DNA from: an uncultured Prevotellaceae bacterium
Lineage (GTDB): Bacteria; Bacteroidota; Bacteroidia; Bacteroidales; Bacteroidaceae
Reading direction: 5' to 3'
NCBI GenBank assembly: GCA_946404865.1
Contig: CAMJFC010000014.1
Span: 1 to 48,149, forward strand
Length of the DNA stretch: 48,149 nucleotides
This document shows, piece by piece, positions 25,972 to 33,267 of this stretch (position 1 is its first letter; every line of letters starts with the position of its first letter). Position numbers and translations under genes: made by a program. The notes below the pieces were generated by a model, which was given only the letters and a program-made list of their open reading frames with translations, searched no databases and was not told where the DNA came from.

Positions 25972-27102
25972 ATGAATAATATGAAGAAACAAAATGCTTT
26001 TTTGGCGGCAGTAGCCTTGGGTTTCTGTTTGCTCGTCTCATCGTGCAGCGGGAAAAAAGATGCTGAGGAAATTTTCAACGGACAAAAGTCGGGCGTGGTA
26101 TTGGTATTGAATAAGTTTTATTATGAAGTACAATTACCAACCGGACAAAAACTTTTTTTCAAAGGATTGAACAGTGAAGGTGAACTGGAAGGTTTTACGG
26201 CTGACGAGAGGGAGGTGCAAAAGAATCCCGCCATGCTCAACGGTACGGGCTTCTTCATCAGCCATGACGGATTGCTGGTCACCAACAGACACGTGGCGGC
26301 AACTGATATCGATGAAAACCAGTTAAAGCAAAACTTGCAAAGGATTATCAGGTCGGCTATCCTCCAATATGCCTACGTACAACAGCAGCTCGAAGTGCAG
26401 TATGAACAATTGGAGCAACAGCGTCAGATGCTGATGCAATACTATCAGATGGGACAAAACATCGATGGTGCTCAGGTGCAGCAAATACAGGCGGAGCAGG
26501 AGCGTATCAGAGCATTGTACCAGAATGTCACGGCCAACGCCCGCAATCTGAGGTATAACACCAATCTCAATGACATCCACATCCGGGTCGTCTGTGCCAT
26601 CGGCATATCATACGATGGGGTGAAGGTGCAGTCGCCTTCCGATTTCCTGGAGAAAAACCCATGCGAAATCATCAAAATATCTGCGGATAAAGACGCCGAC
26701 CTGGCACTGCTGCAGCTCAAGTCGCATCAAACACCAGAGGATGCATACGTGTTCCAGTTCGCAGGCGAGGGTAATGAGAAATTCTTCAACGGGAAGGAGG
26801 ACGAGGCGAACCTGAAAATCGACCAACAGCTGTATATGATTGGCTATAATGCCGGTTTGATGCTTGCCAACACCCAAAAGGGTATCAGTGTGCAGATGAC
26901 GTCGGGAAAAATCACTCAGACGCCTGACAATGACCGCGTGCTCTATAGCATCCCTACGGTGCAAGGGTCATCAGGCAGTCCCGTCGTTGACGAATATGGG
27001 TATGTCGTGGCGGTCAACTTCGCCAAACTCGCTGGCAGTGACAACTTCAACTTCGGAATCCCCGTCAGCAGGGTCAAAGAGTTCCTTAAAGAGGTCAAAT
27101 GA
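25972..27102 (+). CDS. Lipoprotein trypsin-like serine protease with internal coiled-coil insert
   Basis: A 376-residue protein. The N-terminus is a lipoprotein signal (hydrophobic core FLAAVALGFCLLV, lipobox SSC). A chymotrypsin/HtrA-like fold is indicated by three motifs: TNRHVAA (H107), KDADLALLQL (D243, or D241) and GSSGSPVVDEYG (S336). The triad is complete. Unusually, about 85 residues rich in Gln and Glu, probably a coiled coil (from ENQLKQNLQRI to about NLRYNTN), are inserted between His and Asp. There is no C-terminal PDZ domain. It should act in the periplasm, tethered to a membrane. A start at ATG 25981 is equally possible. A strong terminator follows. Substrate unknown. Confidence 0.82.
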   Translation: MNNMKKQNAFLAAVALGFCLLVSSCSGKKDAEEIFNGQKSGVVLVLNKFYYEVQLPTGQKLFFKGLNSEGELEGFTADEREVQKNPAMLNGTGFFISHDGLLVTNRHVAATDIDENQLKQNLQRIIRSAILQYAYVQQQLEVQYEQLEQQRQMLMQYYQMGQNIDGAQVQQIQAEQERIRALYQNVTANARNLRYNTNLNDIHIRVVCAIGISYDGVKVQSPSDFLEKNPCEIIKISADKDADLALLQLKSHQTPEDAYVFQFAGEGNEKFFNGKEDEANLKIDQQLYMIGYNAGLMLANTQKGISVQMTSGKITQTPDNDRVLYSIPTVQGSSGSPVVDEYGYVVAVNFAKLAGSDNFNFGIPVSRVKEFLKEVK

Positions 27103-27118
27103 CCTCGATTCAAATCAT

Positions 27119-27160
27119 AAAGGACAATAATCGCAATCCCGACTATTGTCCTTTATTTTG
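27119..27160 (+). terminator. Terminator after the protease gene
   Basis: Stem AAAGGACAATA (27119-27129) / TATTGTCCTTT (27144-27154), then TATTTTG. 11 bp perfect. Confidence 0.85.
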
Positions 27161-27226
27161 ATATAGGTTAACGGCTAACTCCTAAACTCTTGACAGTGAA
27201 GACTGTAATTGTCAGATTCTCCTAAT

Positions 27227-27904
27227 TTAGAACACCTTGATCTTGTAACCCACGGTCAACAAGAACAAGTGTTGTCGGGCTTTGCCAAGTATCTCCTCTG
27301 CTTTCGAGTTTTTATTGGCCAACATACGGATGGGCCAGTTGTAATTCGCTTCAAATACCAGTTTTTCCGTCTCATAAGAAATGCCGATAGGAACAGACGC
27401 CTGGCGGTGAAGATACTTGCGGATATTGGTTTTACTGCCGTTATACACGCTTTTGGCGTTGATAAAGGTGCCCAGGTGGAAACCGGTATAGATGCAAATC
27501 TGTTTCGTGAAGTAATACTTCAACTTGTATATCGTGTTGATATAATCTAAATTATAATCGTATGGACCCGAATTGACTACTTGTGACGTTGTCGTCCCGT
27601 CTTCGAGTTGAGTGGTTTCTGTCAGATTGTGGTATAGATTTTTACCTCCTTGGTGGGTATAGAGCATTTCCACGTTCATGCCTAAGTGGTCATTGAAAAA
27701 CACTTCCACGAAACCACCTGCACATCCGAATATTACGGGGTCGCCACCTACTTGGCTGAATTGAGAATAAGATGCGCCAATCTTCGGCCCCACATAGATG
27801 TCAAACGGATCGCGCCAACGCGACTCGTTGGGGTCCACTTGAGCATGTAATGCACAGAGTGATAACGCACTAAATAAAAAAGTCAATAAGAATTTCTTCG
27901 CCAT
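27227..27904 (-). CDS. Outer-membrane beta-barrel protein (PorT-like / OMP_b-brl)
   Basis: A 225-residue protein with a Sec signal peptide (MAKKFLLTFLFSALSLCALHAQ) and a mature part of alternating polar and aromatic residues. The strand-turn pattern FDIYVGPKIGASYSQF, GFVEVFFNDHLGMNVEMLYT and YKLKYYFTKQICIYTGFHLG is typical of small Bacteroidetes outer-membrane barrels. It ends in YKIKVF, an aromatic C-terminus as in barrels. I start at ATG 27904 because an upstream start would cross the promoter at 27921-27951. No partner genes adjoin it. Function unknown. Confidence 0.8.
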   Translation of the reverse strand: MAKKFLLTFLFSALSLCALHAQVDPNESRWRDPFDIYVGPKIGASYSQFSQVGGDPVIFGCAGGFVEVFFNDHLGMNVEMLYTHQGGKNLYHNLTETTQLEDGTTTSQVVNSGPYDYNLDYINTIYKLKYYFTKQICIYTGFHLGTFINAKSVYNGSKTNIRKYLHRQASVPIGISYETEKLVFEANYNWPIRMLANKNSKAEEILGKARQHLFLLTVGYKIKVF

Positions 27905-28319
27905 AATGGTAAATTTTCTGCAAAGGTAGTGCAAAATATCGATTGAACAAGTAAAATGAAAAGATTTTTTCAATTTCAAGCATGAGATAATGAACTAGAA
28001 TACCGATTCTATGGTTGAGGATACGATATTCGAATCCTTTCAATACGTCGTAAGGACAGTCTTGGCTGCCGACCATACGTATGCAGCTCCCTTCCCGTGT
28101 AGCGTCTTTTGAAGGGGACGGGGTGGATGCAAAGTTTCGGGATGGTTCGATTGATGGTGCTCGAGTTGAGCAACATCAAATTTTTTTGAGAAATTCTGCA
28201 TATTTAATGAGAAAAAAGTGAATGCCTCCTTTTTTTTTATTAACTTTGCACCCAAATATAAAATCAACAACAGTATTTCTTAGAACCCATCCAAATGAGG
28301 CGGGTGTGAACAAAAGATT
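27905..28319. other. 415-base divergent gap with promoters and small hairpins
   Basis: On the minus strand TTG-type -33 (27948-27951), 19-base spacer and TACCTTTG (27921-27928) form the barrel-gene promoter. On the plus strand TAACTTTG (28241-28248) is a -7 element for the LysM gene. Between them are short hairpins TAGAAT/ATTCTA (27996-28011) and TGCTC/GAGCA near 28160, and a possible CCCTTC/GAAGGG pairing near 28090-28117. I see no gene or tRNA here. Confidence 0.5.
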
Positions 28320-28919
28320 ATGACAGACCAATTTACATGTCCCGTATGCGGAAAAGGTGATATTCACCATTACCAAGACGAAGAAAATCCGAAATGCCCG
28401 AATTGTGGCAGCGATTTAAAGATATACCAATTACTCGATGTCCTCAGAGAGGAGCAGGCTGCTAAACGTAATATTTGGAAGCCGATAGCCATCGTCGCTA
28501 TTCTCGCGGCGGTGATTTTCGCACTGATGAGTGCTTCGGCTGGTGGAAGAGGTGACAGCAAACAGGTGGAGGTGCTCAGAGACTCCATCAAAGGATTGCA
28601 AGAGAATGTCAATGACCTCAAACGACAACTGGATCCGACACTGAAAGCTCCTACGACTCCTGGAGCAGAAGACGTGGCGGGTAAAAAGCAGGAAACAGTC
28701 AGCAATACCACCAACGAAAAGGCGGAGACGAAAGACAATCAAACAGCTGCTGCACCTTCGGGTCCTGCTAAATATGTCGTGGTAGAGAAAGGCGACTCGT
28801 ACCAGAAAATCAGCAAACGGGTGTTTGGAGATAATACTCATGTCAAAGAGATTGAAAGGCTCAATCCCAAGAAGAGTTCCAGTAAACTGTCTATCGGTGA
28901 CTCGATACGAGTGCAATAA
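28320..28919 (+). CDS. Zinc-ribbon / transmembrane / LysM-domain protein
   Basis: A 199-residue protein. The N-terminus has a zinc ribbon (C7, C10, C26, C29: CPVC, CPNC). A membrane helix spans about 53-73 (WKPIAIVAILAAVIFALM). A short coiled segment (VEVLRDSIKGLQENVNDLKR) and a Lys/Thr/Ala linker lead to a C-terminal LysM domain (YVVVEKGDSYQKISKRVFGD; IERLNPKK; LSIGDSIRVQ). LysM binds GlcNAc-containing glycans such as peptidoglycan, so the protein probably spans from a cytoplasmic zinc module to the cell wall. The GrpE-like gene starts 29 bases downstream on the same strand and is likely co-transcribed. The plan resembles that of the zinc-ribbon/YARHG protein at 8736. Specific function unknown. 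Confidence 0.82.
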   Translation: MTDQFTCPVCGKGDIHHYQDEENPKCPNCGSDLKIYQLLDVLREEQAAKRNIWKPIAIVAILAAVIFALMSASAGGRGDSKQVEVLRDSIKGLQENVNDLKRQLDPTLKAPTTPGAEDVAGKKQETVSNTTNEKAETKDNQTAAAPSGPAKYVVVEKGDSYQKISKRVFGDNTHVKEIERLNPKKSSSKLSIGDSIRVQ

Positions 28920-28948
28920 TTGAATACAAGAAGCGAAGAGTTGACAAT

Positions 28949-29389
28949 ATGAATACAATCAATGAAATAGCAGGGCTCGTGGCGAGACTGCAAAATGAAA
29001 ACCTGGCTCTGAAACATAGAAACGAGCAGCAAATCAAGGCGCAACAGGACAACGTGGATGAGATGTTGGCCGATTTCTTGCAAATCATCGACACGTTCGA
29101 TTGGGCACAGGAAACCATCAAACAAAGAGGTCTGGATCAGAGCCAGATTTCTATGAGGGCGATTACCCGACTGTTGGAGGCAAAAAAGAAAACCCTCGAA
29201 CTGCTTGAGAAATATGGGGTCAAGAGAGTGGAATTCCCCGAAGGGCGGTACAATGAGAATGAATGTCTCGTCGTGGGGCAGGAGAGAGACTCTTCCAAAA
29301 AACCAGGAACGGTTGTCGAGGTGAAGAAAGAGGGTTTTGTGCGAGATGGCAGAGTGCTCAGAGCCGCTGAAATCATCATCGTGAAATAA
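28949..29389 (+). CDS. Short GrpE-like nucleotide exchange factor
   Basis: A 146-residue protein. The first half is a predicted coiled coil (NEIAGLVARLQNENLALKHR onward) and the second half resembles the GrpE beta-wing: KYGVKRVEFPEGRYNENECL, then SKKPGTVVEVKKEGFVRDGR and VLRAAEIIIVK. Canonical GrpE (about 190-200 residues) speeds ADP release from DnaK. This one is shorter and divergent (canonical HxAVxxV region is RYNENECLVV), and no dnaK or dnaJ is adjacent, so it is probably a paralogue working with a specialised Hsp70-like protein. It follows the zinc-ribbon/LysM gene by 29 bases. GrpE relationship is fairly sure; partner is unknown. Confidence 0.72.
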   Translation: MNTINEIAGLVARLQNENLALKHRNEQQIKAQQDNVDEMLADFLQIIDTFDWAQETIKQRGLDQSQISMRAITRLLEAKKKTLELLEKYGVKRVEFPEGRYNENECLVVGQERDSSKKPGTVVEVKKEGFVRDGRVLRAAEIIIVK

Positions 29390-29438
29390 ACCCCGCACGA
29401 TTTTGTCTTGTGTACCATCATACGAGTGAAATACTTCA

Positions 29439-29474
29439 AATAAGGGACGAGGCCAGACCTCGTCCCTTATTTAC
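29439..29474. terminator. Bidirectional terminator between the GrpE-like and TlpA-like genes
   Basis: Stem TAAGGGACGAGG (29441-29452) / CCTCGTCCCTTA (29458-29469), 12 bp perfect, 5-base loop, with A- and T-rich flanks. Confidence 0.88.
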
Positions 29475-30049
29475 TTCTTATCAGGATTGACTGTAGAGTC
29501 TATCACTTCATATAAATAGCGCTCTATCTTGTCTGAAAGAACAGTGGCGATCACTACTTGCCCTTTGGGGTTGATGAGGTATAATGATGGTATCCACTTC
29601 ACACCAAATAAACGGGCAAGGGCCGACTCATCCTTCTTTTGTAAGTCGCCGACTTGAAGATATGGGATGCCGTATTGGCTGACTGCTTTTGACCAAGCGT
29701 CTCGGTCGGTGTCAAGAGAGATACCCACAAACTCTACGCCTGCCCCATGAAAACAGTCGTATATGCGAAGCAGGTTGGGAATGTCTTTGCGGCAGTCGGG
29801 ACACCATGATGCCCAGAAGTCTAACACGACATACTTGCCTTTTAGTTGAGTGGATTTGAATGTCTTGCCATCCAGCGTTTTCGTTTTGAAAGGAGGCATG
29901 GCGGTGCCTGGTTTGAGCAGGGTAGTGGCATACTCGGCATCTGCATCTGCATCAGCATCCGCATTGTTGAATTGTGCGTATGCTCTGGTGGCACTTGAAA
30001 GAAAGAATGCCACAAACAGCACATGAAAGAGTAAGGATTGTTTCTTCAT
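29471..30049 (-). CDS. TlpA/ResA-like secreted thiol-disulfide oxidoreductase
   Basis: A 192-residue thioredoxin-fold protein with a Sec signal peptide (FHVLFVAFFLSSATRAYA). The redox motif is WASWCPDC (C83, C86), followed by the cis-Pro region VKWIPSLYLINPKG. KYVVLDFWASWCPDCRKDIP and FVGISLDTDR are typical of TlpA/ResA proteins, which reduce or shuffle disulfides in the periplasm. CPDC differs from the common CxPC forms but is frequent in Bacteroidetes. Just after the signal peptide an Ala-Asp repeat (ADADADADA) is encoded by a GATGCN hexanucleotide repeat (29935-29966). A -7 element TAACTTTG lies at 30088-30095 on the minus strand. Confidence 0.88.
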   Translation of the reverse strand: MKKQSLLFHVLFVAFFLSSATRAYAQFNNADADADADAEYATTLLKPGTAMPPFKTKTLDGKTFKSTQLKGKYVVLDFWASWCPDCRKDIPNLLRIYDCFHGAGVEFVGISLDTDRDAWSKAVSQYGIPYLQVGDLQKKDESALARLFGVKWIPSLYLINPKGQVVIATVLSDKIERYLYEVIDSTVNPDKK

Positions 30050-30177
30050 AATGGGGAGATTTGAACGGCTATTTGATATTTTTCATGCAAAGTTAATTTT
30101 TTTCTTGCTTTTTTTGACGGATGTTTCTGATTTTTTCTTAATTTTGTATCGTTTTTAAGAATGAATCAATTTACGTT

Positions 30178-30378
30178 ATGAGAAAGACAATTGGTATTAT
30201 CAATATGGTCCTCGGCGTGGTGATTGCCGTGGGGGGTGCGGTTCTGAGTTTTATGTACAATAGCCGTCCTGGGAGCGAGACACATAAGTTCATCCTTTAT
30301 CTCGTGCTGTGGGTGGGACTTGGTTTGTTGTTGTTCCTCATTGGCAATAATTTTAGAAAGCCAAGAAACAACAGATAA
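30178..30378 (+). CDS. Small two-helix membrane protein
   Basis: A 66-residue protein with two hydrophobic helices (IGIINMVLGVVIAVGGAVLSFM and FILYLVLWVGLGLLLFLIG) separated by a short polar loop with YNSRPGSETHK, and a basic tail RKPRNNR. A -7 element TAATTTTG (30139-30146) precedes it, with a TTTG 22 bases further up, which supports a real gene. It converges on the lipoprotein gene with 5 bases between stops. I recognise no family. It could be a small regulatory or accessory membrane protein; that is only a guess from size. Confidence 0.6.
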   Translation: MRKTIGIINMVLGVVIAVGGAVLSFMYNSRPGSETHKFILYLVLWVGLGLLLFLIGNNFRKPRNNR

Positions 30379-30383
30379 AAACA

Positions 30384-30917
30384 TTATGGTTTCAATGTGA
30401 TGGGATGGGTAAGGGCTCCTTCGGTGTAGGTGCCCTGATAACCTGTTTCTGTTGACGAAGCCTCAATACGAAAACGGGTGCTGTCACGCATGGCACGGGG
30501 TTCCACGATGACGATATGCTCGTGTGACCCTACCATATCGGTGGTGCCTGTTATTTCTGTGGGACGACCGTCAATCATGGCGTTGCCGATGAGGTGCGAG
30601 CCGTTGATGGTGCTGAAGTTCAAGTAGATTTCTTTATTGCCGGCACGACCTTGGAGCACTTGATGGCTGCCGCGGGGTGATGCGTGAAGAAGGCTGTCTG
30701 CGGAGAGGGTGTCGGAAATGGCGGCGCTGTCTCCTGATAGGGTGTCGGGAGATAAGATACTGTCGGCGAGCGTGCTGTCTGGTACCAATTGGCCGTTGTC
30801 ATCGGTTTCAGTCCAAGGTTTCCATTTTGAGTCTGATGAACGCTTTTCAGAGCGGCAGCCTGTTGTGACGCTCAACAAGATAAGGATGGCGATGAAGGTG
30901 TAGATGAAGGATTTCAT
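30384..30917 (-). CDS. Putative lipoprotein, function unknown
   Basis: A 177-residue protein with a lipoprotein signal (FIYTFIAILILLSVTTGC; Cys about residue 21). A low-complexity stretch rich in Ser, Asp and Leu follows (DSTLADSILSPDTLSGDSAA), then a compact C-terminal domain from about residue 85 (VLQGRAGNKEIYLNFSTING to the end) with beta-rich character. The ATG overlaps the stop codon of the upstream Lys-rich gene by 4 bases (ATGA at 30914-30917), so the two are translationally coupled and likely work together. I do not recognise the domain. Confidence 0.7.
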   Translation of the reverse strand: MKSFIYTFIAILILLSVTTGCRSEKRSSDSKWKPWTETDDNGQLVPDSTLADSILSPDTLSGDSAAISDTLSADSLLHASPRGSHQVLQGRAGNKEIYLNFSTINGSHLIGNAMIDGRPTEITGTTDMVGSHEHIVIVEPRAMRDSTRFRIEASSTETGYQGTYTEGALTHPITLKP

Positions 30918-32173
30918 TTCTTGGTCGTTGAGTTAGATTTACTGTCGTTCTTCTTTTTGGGCTCTTCTTTCTTTTTCGAGTCAGTCTTTTTCACGTCACT
31001 TTTCTTTGAGTCACTCTTCTTCACTTCATTCTTCTTGGTATCATTTTTCTTCACCTCGTTCTTCTTTGCATCACTTTTCTTTGTGTCACTTTTCTTCACC
31101 TCGTTCTTCTTCGCATCACTTTTCTTCGTGTCGTTGTTCTTGCTGTCATTCTTTTTCGTATCATTGCTCTTTTTGGACTCTTCTTTCTTTTTCGAGTCGG
31201 TCTTCTTCACGTCGTTCTTCTTCGACTCATTCTTTTTGTTGGCGTCGTCTTTCTTCTTTTTATCTTCGTCTTTCTTTTTAACGTCATTTTTCTTGGGCTC
31301 ATCTTTCTTTTTAGCGTCGCTTTTCTTAGGTTCTTCCTTTTTCTTCACGTCATTTTTCTTAGACTCTTCTTTCTTGGAGCCAACCTTCTTGTTGTCTGGA
31401 TTTGCCATGAGGGCGTTGGGGCGCAACAAAGAGTCTGTTACCAGTGAATCGGCTATTTCTTCTTCCACGGGGTCGATGAAATATTCTCCTTCCATATATC
31501 GCTTGAATGCTTCGCGCTCTGACAAGAAATCAACCATGCGGTCGTCAACCATCCATTCACCATCCTGATAGGCCAGACGATAGGTGGCGGTCTTACGCTC
31601 ATAGAATGTGGTGTCGCGCTCTTGGTCGCCTTCTTTGAACTTTTCCACACGCTTGACCAAATATCTCACATCCACACGGGCACGATTTTCTGTCACATAA
31701 TAGATACGTTTTATCACCAAGTCACGAATCATCTTGGCTGGAATCAACTGATAAAACGGCATGTCCCTAAAAGTCATCTCAGGCTTTTCTTCACGCGGCG
31801 TCTTGTCAAAAGTGATGACTTCTTGAAGGTCGCTCTTAAAATCCGGGGTACGGTACTTGTCGTAATAAGGGCGTTGGTTGGCATGTTTCAGCTCATCAGA
31901 CAAGATGATTTGCATGCGGCGGGCGATGACGGTCGAGGAATGGGTGCTCTGGTAGGTGTCGATGGAGTCTTGAAGCGCTTGCTCCTTGGCCACTTCCTCT
32001 GCCAGATGTTCACGATAAACCGTACGAACAGAATCTTTCTCTTCTTGTGCCCGTATTTCTTGTTCGTTGATATGTCGAACCGCACTCCAAAGACCAAAAA
32101 TGCCACCGCTAATTAGAAGGCCAATCAGCACACCAAACCATGTCACTTGGCGGTTACTCAGTTTCCGTTTCAT
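30914..32173 (-). CDS. Membrane-anchored protein with a long lysine-rich repeat tail
   Basis: A 419-residue protein. One N-terminal membrane helix (VTWFGVLIGLLISGGIFGLW), then a short predicted coiled coil (INEQEIRAQEEKDSVRTVYR), then a folded region (about 75-240) containing VITFDKTPREEKPEMTFRDM and DVRYLVKRVEKFKEGDQERD. The last ~158 residues are a low-complexity tail with a five-residue period of KK followed by Asp/Glu/Ser/Asn (KKSDAKKNEVKKSDTKK). The start at 32173 is chosen because an upstream in-frame extension would run antisense through tatA. The folded region is probably periplasmic. No family recognised. It is coupled to the lipoprotein gene by a 4-base overlap. A near-consensus -7 (TACCTTCG, 32194-32201) lies upstream. 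Confidence 0.72.
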   Translation of the reverse strand: MKRKLSNRQVTWFGVLIGLLISGGIFGLWSAVRHINEQEIRAQEEKDSVRTVYREHLAEEVAKEQALQDSIDTYQSTHSSTVIARRMQIILSDELKHANQRPYYDKYRTPDFKSDLQEVITFDKTPREEKPEMTFRDMPFYQLIPAKMIRDLVIKRIYYVTENRARVDVRYLVKRVEKFKEGDQERDTTFYERKTATYRLAYQDGEWMVDDRMVDFLSEREAFKRYMEGEYFIDPVEEEIADSLVTDSLLRPNALMANPDNKKVGSKKEESKKNDVKKKEEPKKSDAKKKDEPKKNDVKKKDEDKKKKDDANKKNESKKNDVKKTDSKKKEESKKSNDTKKNDSKNNDTKKSDAKKNEVKKSDTKKSDAKKNEVKKNDTKKNEVKKSDSKKSDVKKTDSKKKEEPKKKNDSKSNSTTKK

Positions 32174-32265
32174 CGAAAATATCAAATTTTCTGCGAAGGT
32201 ACAAAGAATTGTGTAAACATGACGTTTTTTTTCGAAAAAATATGGCGAAATTGAATATTTTTCCG

Positions 32266-32273
32266 TAAATTTG
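32266..32273 (+). promoter_or_regulatory. -7 promoter element for the Tat operon
   Basis: TAAATTTG matches TAnnTTTG and lies 33 bases before the tatA ATG. No convincing TTTG at -33. No other promoter is evident before 38270, so it probably drives all six genes. Confidence 0.55.
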
Positions 32274-32305
32274 CAACTCAAAGGTATTAACAAATTATTA
32301 TCACT

Positions 32306-32497
32306 ATGTTTGGACTTAGACTGCCTGAAATCATTTTTATCGCATTTGTCATCCTTTTGCTTTTCGGGGGGAAGAAAATTCCCGAGATGATGAAGGGATT
32401 GGGAAAAGGTGTGAAGAGTTTTAAAGACGGATTGGGGGGAGTAGAGGATGAGGCGACCGCTGAGGCGGAGGAAAAGAAAACTGACGAGAAAAAGTAA
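32306..32497 (+). CDS. tatA: Twin-arginine translocase subunit TatA/E
   Basis: A 63-residue protein: a short N-terminal membrane helix (LPEIIFIAFVILLLFG), the FG hinge and KKIPEMMKGLGKGVKSFKDG amphipathic helix, then a charged acidic/basic tail (EDEATAEAEEKKTDEKK). This is the standard TatA layout; TatA oligomers form the export pore for folded proteins. Residue 8 is Glu, as in E. coli TatB, whereas E. coli TatA has Gln there. As no tatB is present, this protein may serve both roles in a minimal TatAC system. tatC follows 12 bases later. Confidence 0.93.
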   Translation: MFGLRLPEIIFIAFVILLLFGGKKIPEMMKGLGKGVKSFKDGLGGVEDEATAEAEEKKTDEKK

Positions 32498-32509
32498 TCC
32501 GGCGTTACG

Positions 32510-33265
32510 ATGAGCGAAGAGAAGAATATGACTTTTTGGGAACATCTTGATGAACTCAGAGGGTCGCTGTTCAGAATGCTGGCTGCTGTGGCACTGATGG
32601 GCGCAGGAGCCTTCGCTTTCAAGGAACTTCTCTTCGACGTGGTGCTGGCGCCATCAAAAAGCGATTTCATCACCTATCGCCTCTTGGGGTCGGAGCCCTT
32701 TGAAATCCACCTCGTCAACACGCAACTCACCGAGCAGTTCATGGTGCACCTGAGAATGGCGGCATACGTCGGTTTCCTGGCTGCTTCGCCTTTTATTCTC
32801 TATGAACTATTCTGGTTCATATCGCCGGCGCTCTATAAAAATGAAAGGAAATACACCATCATTGTCATCGGTGCGGCCTATCTGATGTTCATCATCGGAA
32901 CGTTGGTGAATTATTTCCTCATCTTTCCGCTTACCGTCAGGTTCCTCGGCACGTATCAAGTGAGTGAAGAGGTGGCAAATATGCTGACGCTGGACTCTTA
33001 TGCTGATACGCTCATGATGATGTGCCTCGTCATTGGCATCGTGTTTGAACTGCCTGTCCTTTCTGCCCTGTTGGCCAAACTGCGCCTGATTACCGCTGGC
33101 ATCATGAAACGGTTCCGAAAACACGCACTTGTAGTCATCCTCATCGTCGCTGCCATTATTACACCTACCGCCGACATCTTCACGCTGCTGATTGTGGCTA
33201 TGCCCATCTGGCTGCTGTATGAAGCGAGCATAGGTATCGTTACTATTTTACAAAAACAAGATTGA
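32510..33265 (+). CDS. tatC: Sec-independent protein translocase TatC
   Basis: A 251-residue inner-membrane protein with six predicted helices. TatC recognises twin-arginine signal peptides. The family N-terminus MTFWEHLDELRGSLFRMLAA contains the conserved HLDELR motif of the signal-binding site. Further conserved features are FISPALYKNERKY (the F/W-xxPgL-xxxE motif with the conserved Glu) and FELPVLSALLAKL. The stop codon overlaps a TTG two bases before the next gene, and the ferredoxin gene's ATG begins 3 bases later, so the genes are tightly coupled. Identification is secure. Confidence 0.96.
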   Translation: MSEEKNMTFWEHLDELRGSLFRMLAAVALMGAGAFAFKELLFDVVLAPSKSDFITYRLLGSEPFEIHLVNTQLTEQFMVHLRMAAYVGFLAASPFILYELFWFISPALYKNERKYTIIVIGAAYLMFIIGTLVNYFLIFPLTVRFLGTYQVSEEVANMLTLDSYADTLMMMCLVIGIVFELPVLSALLAKLRLITAGIMKRFRKHALVVILIVAAIITPTADIFTLLIVAMPIWLLYEASIGIVTILQKQD

Positions 33266-33267
33266 TT

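Noticed and set aside
30921..31568. Phe/Ser/Leu-rich open frame opposite the lysine-rich tail
   Set aside because: Low-complexity mirror of the Lys-rich repeat; the coding strand continues a membrane protein coupled to the next gene.
32174..32545. 124-codon N-terminal extension of the Lys-rich protein
   Set aside because: It would run antisense through tatA and past a near-consensus -7 element; the ATG at 32173 gives a normal membrane-helix N-terminus.
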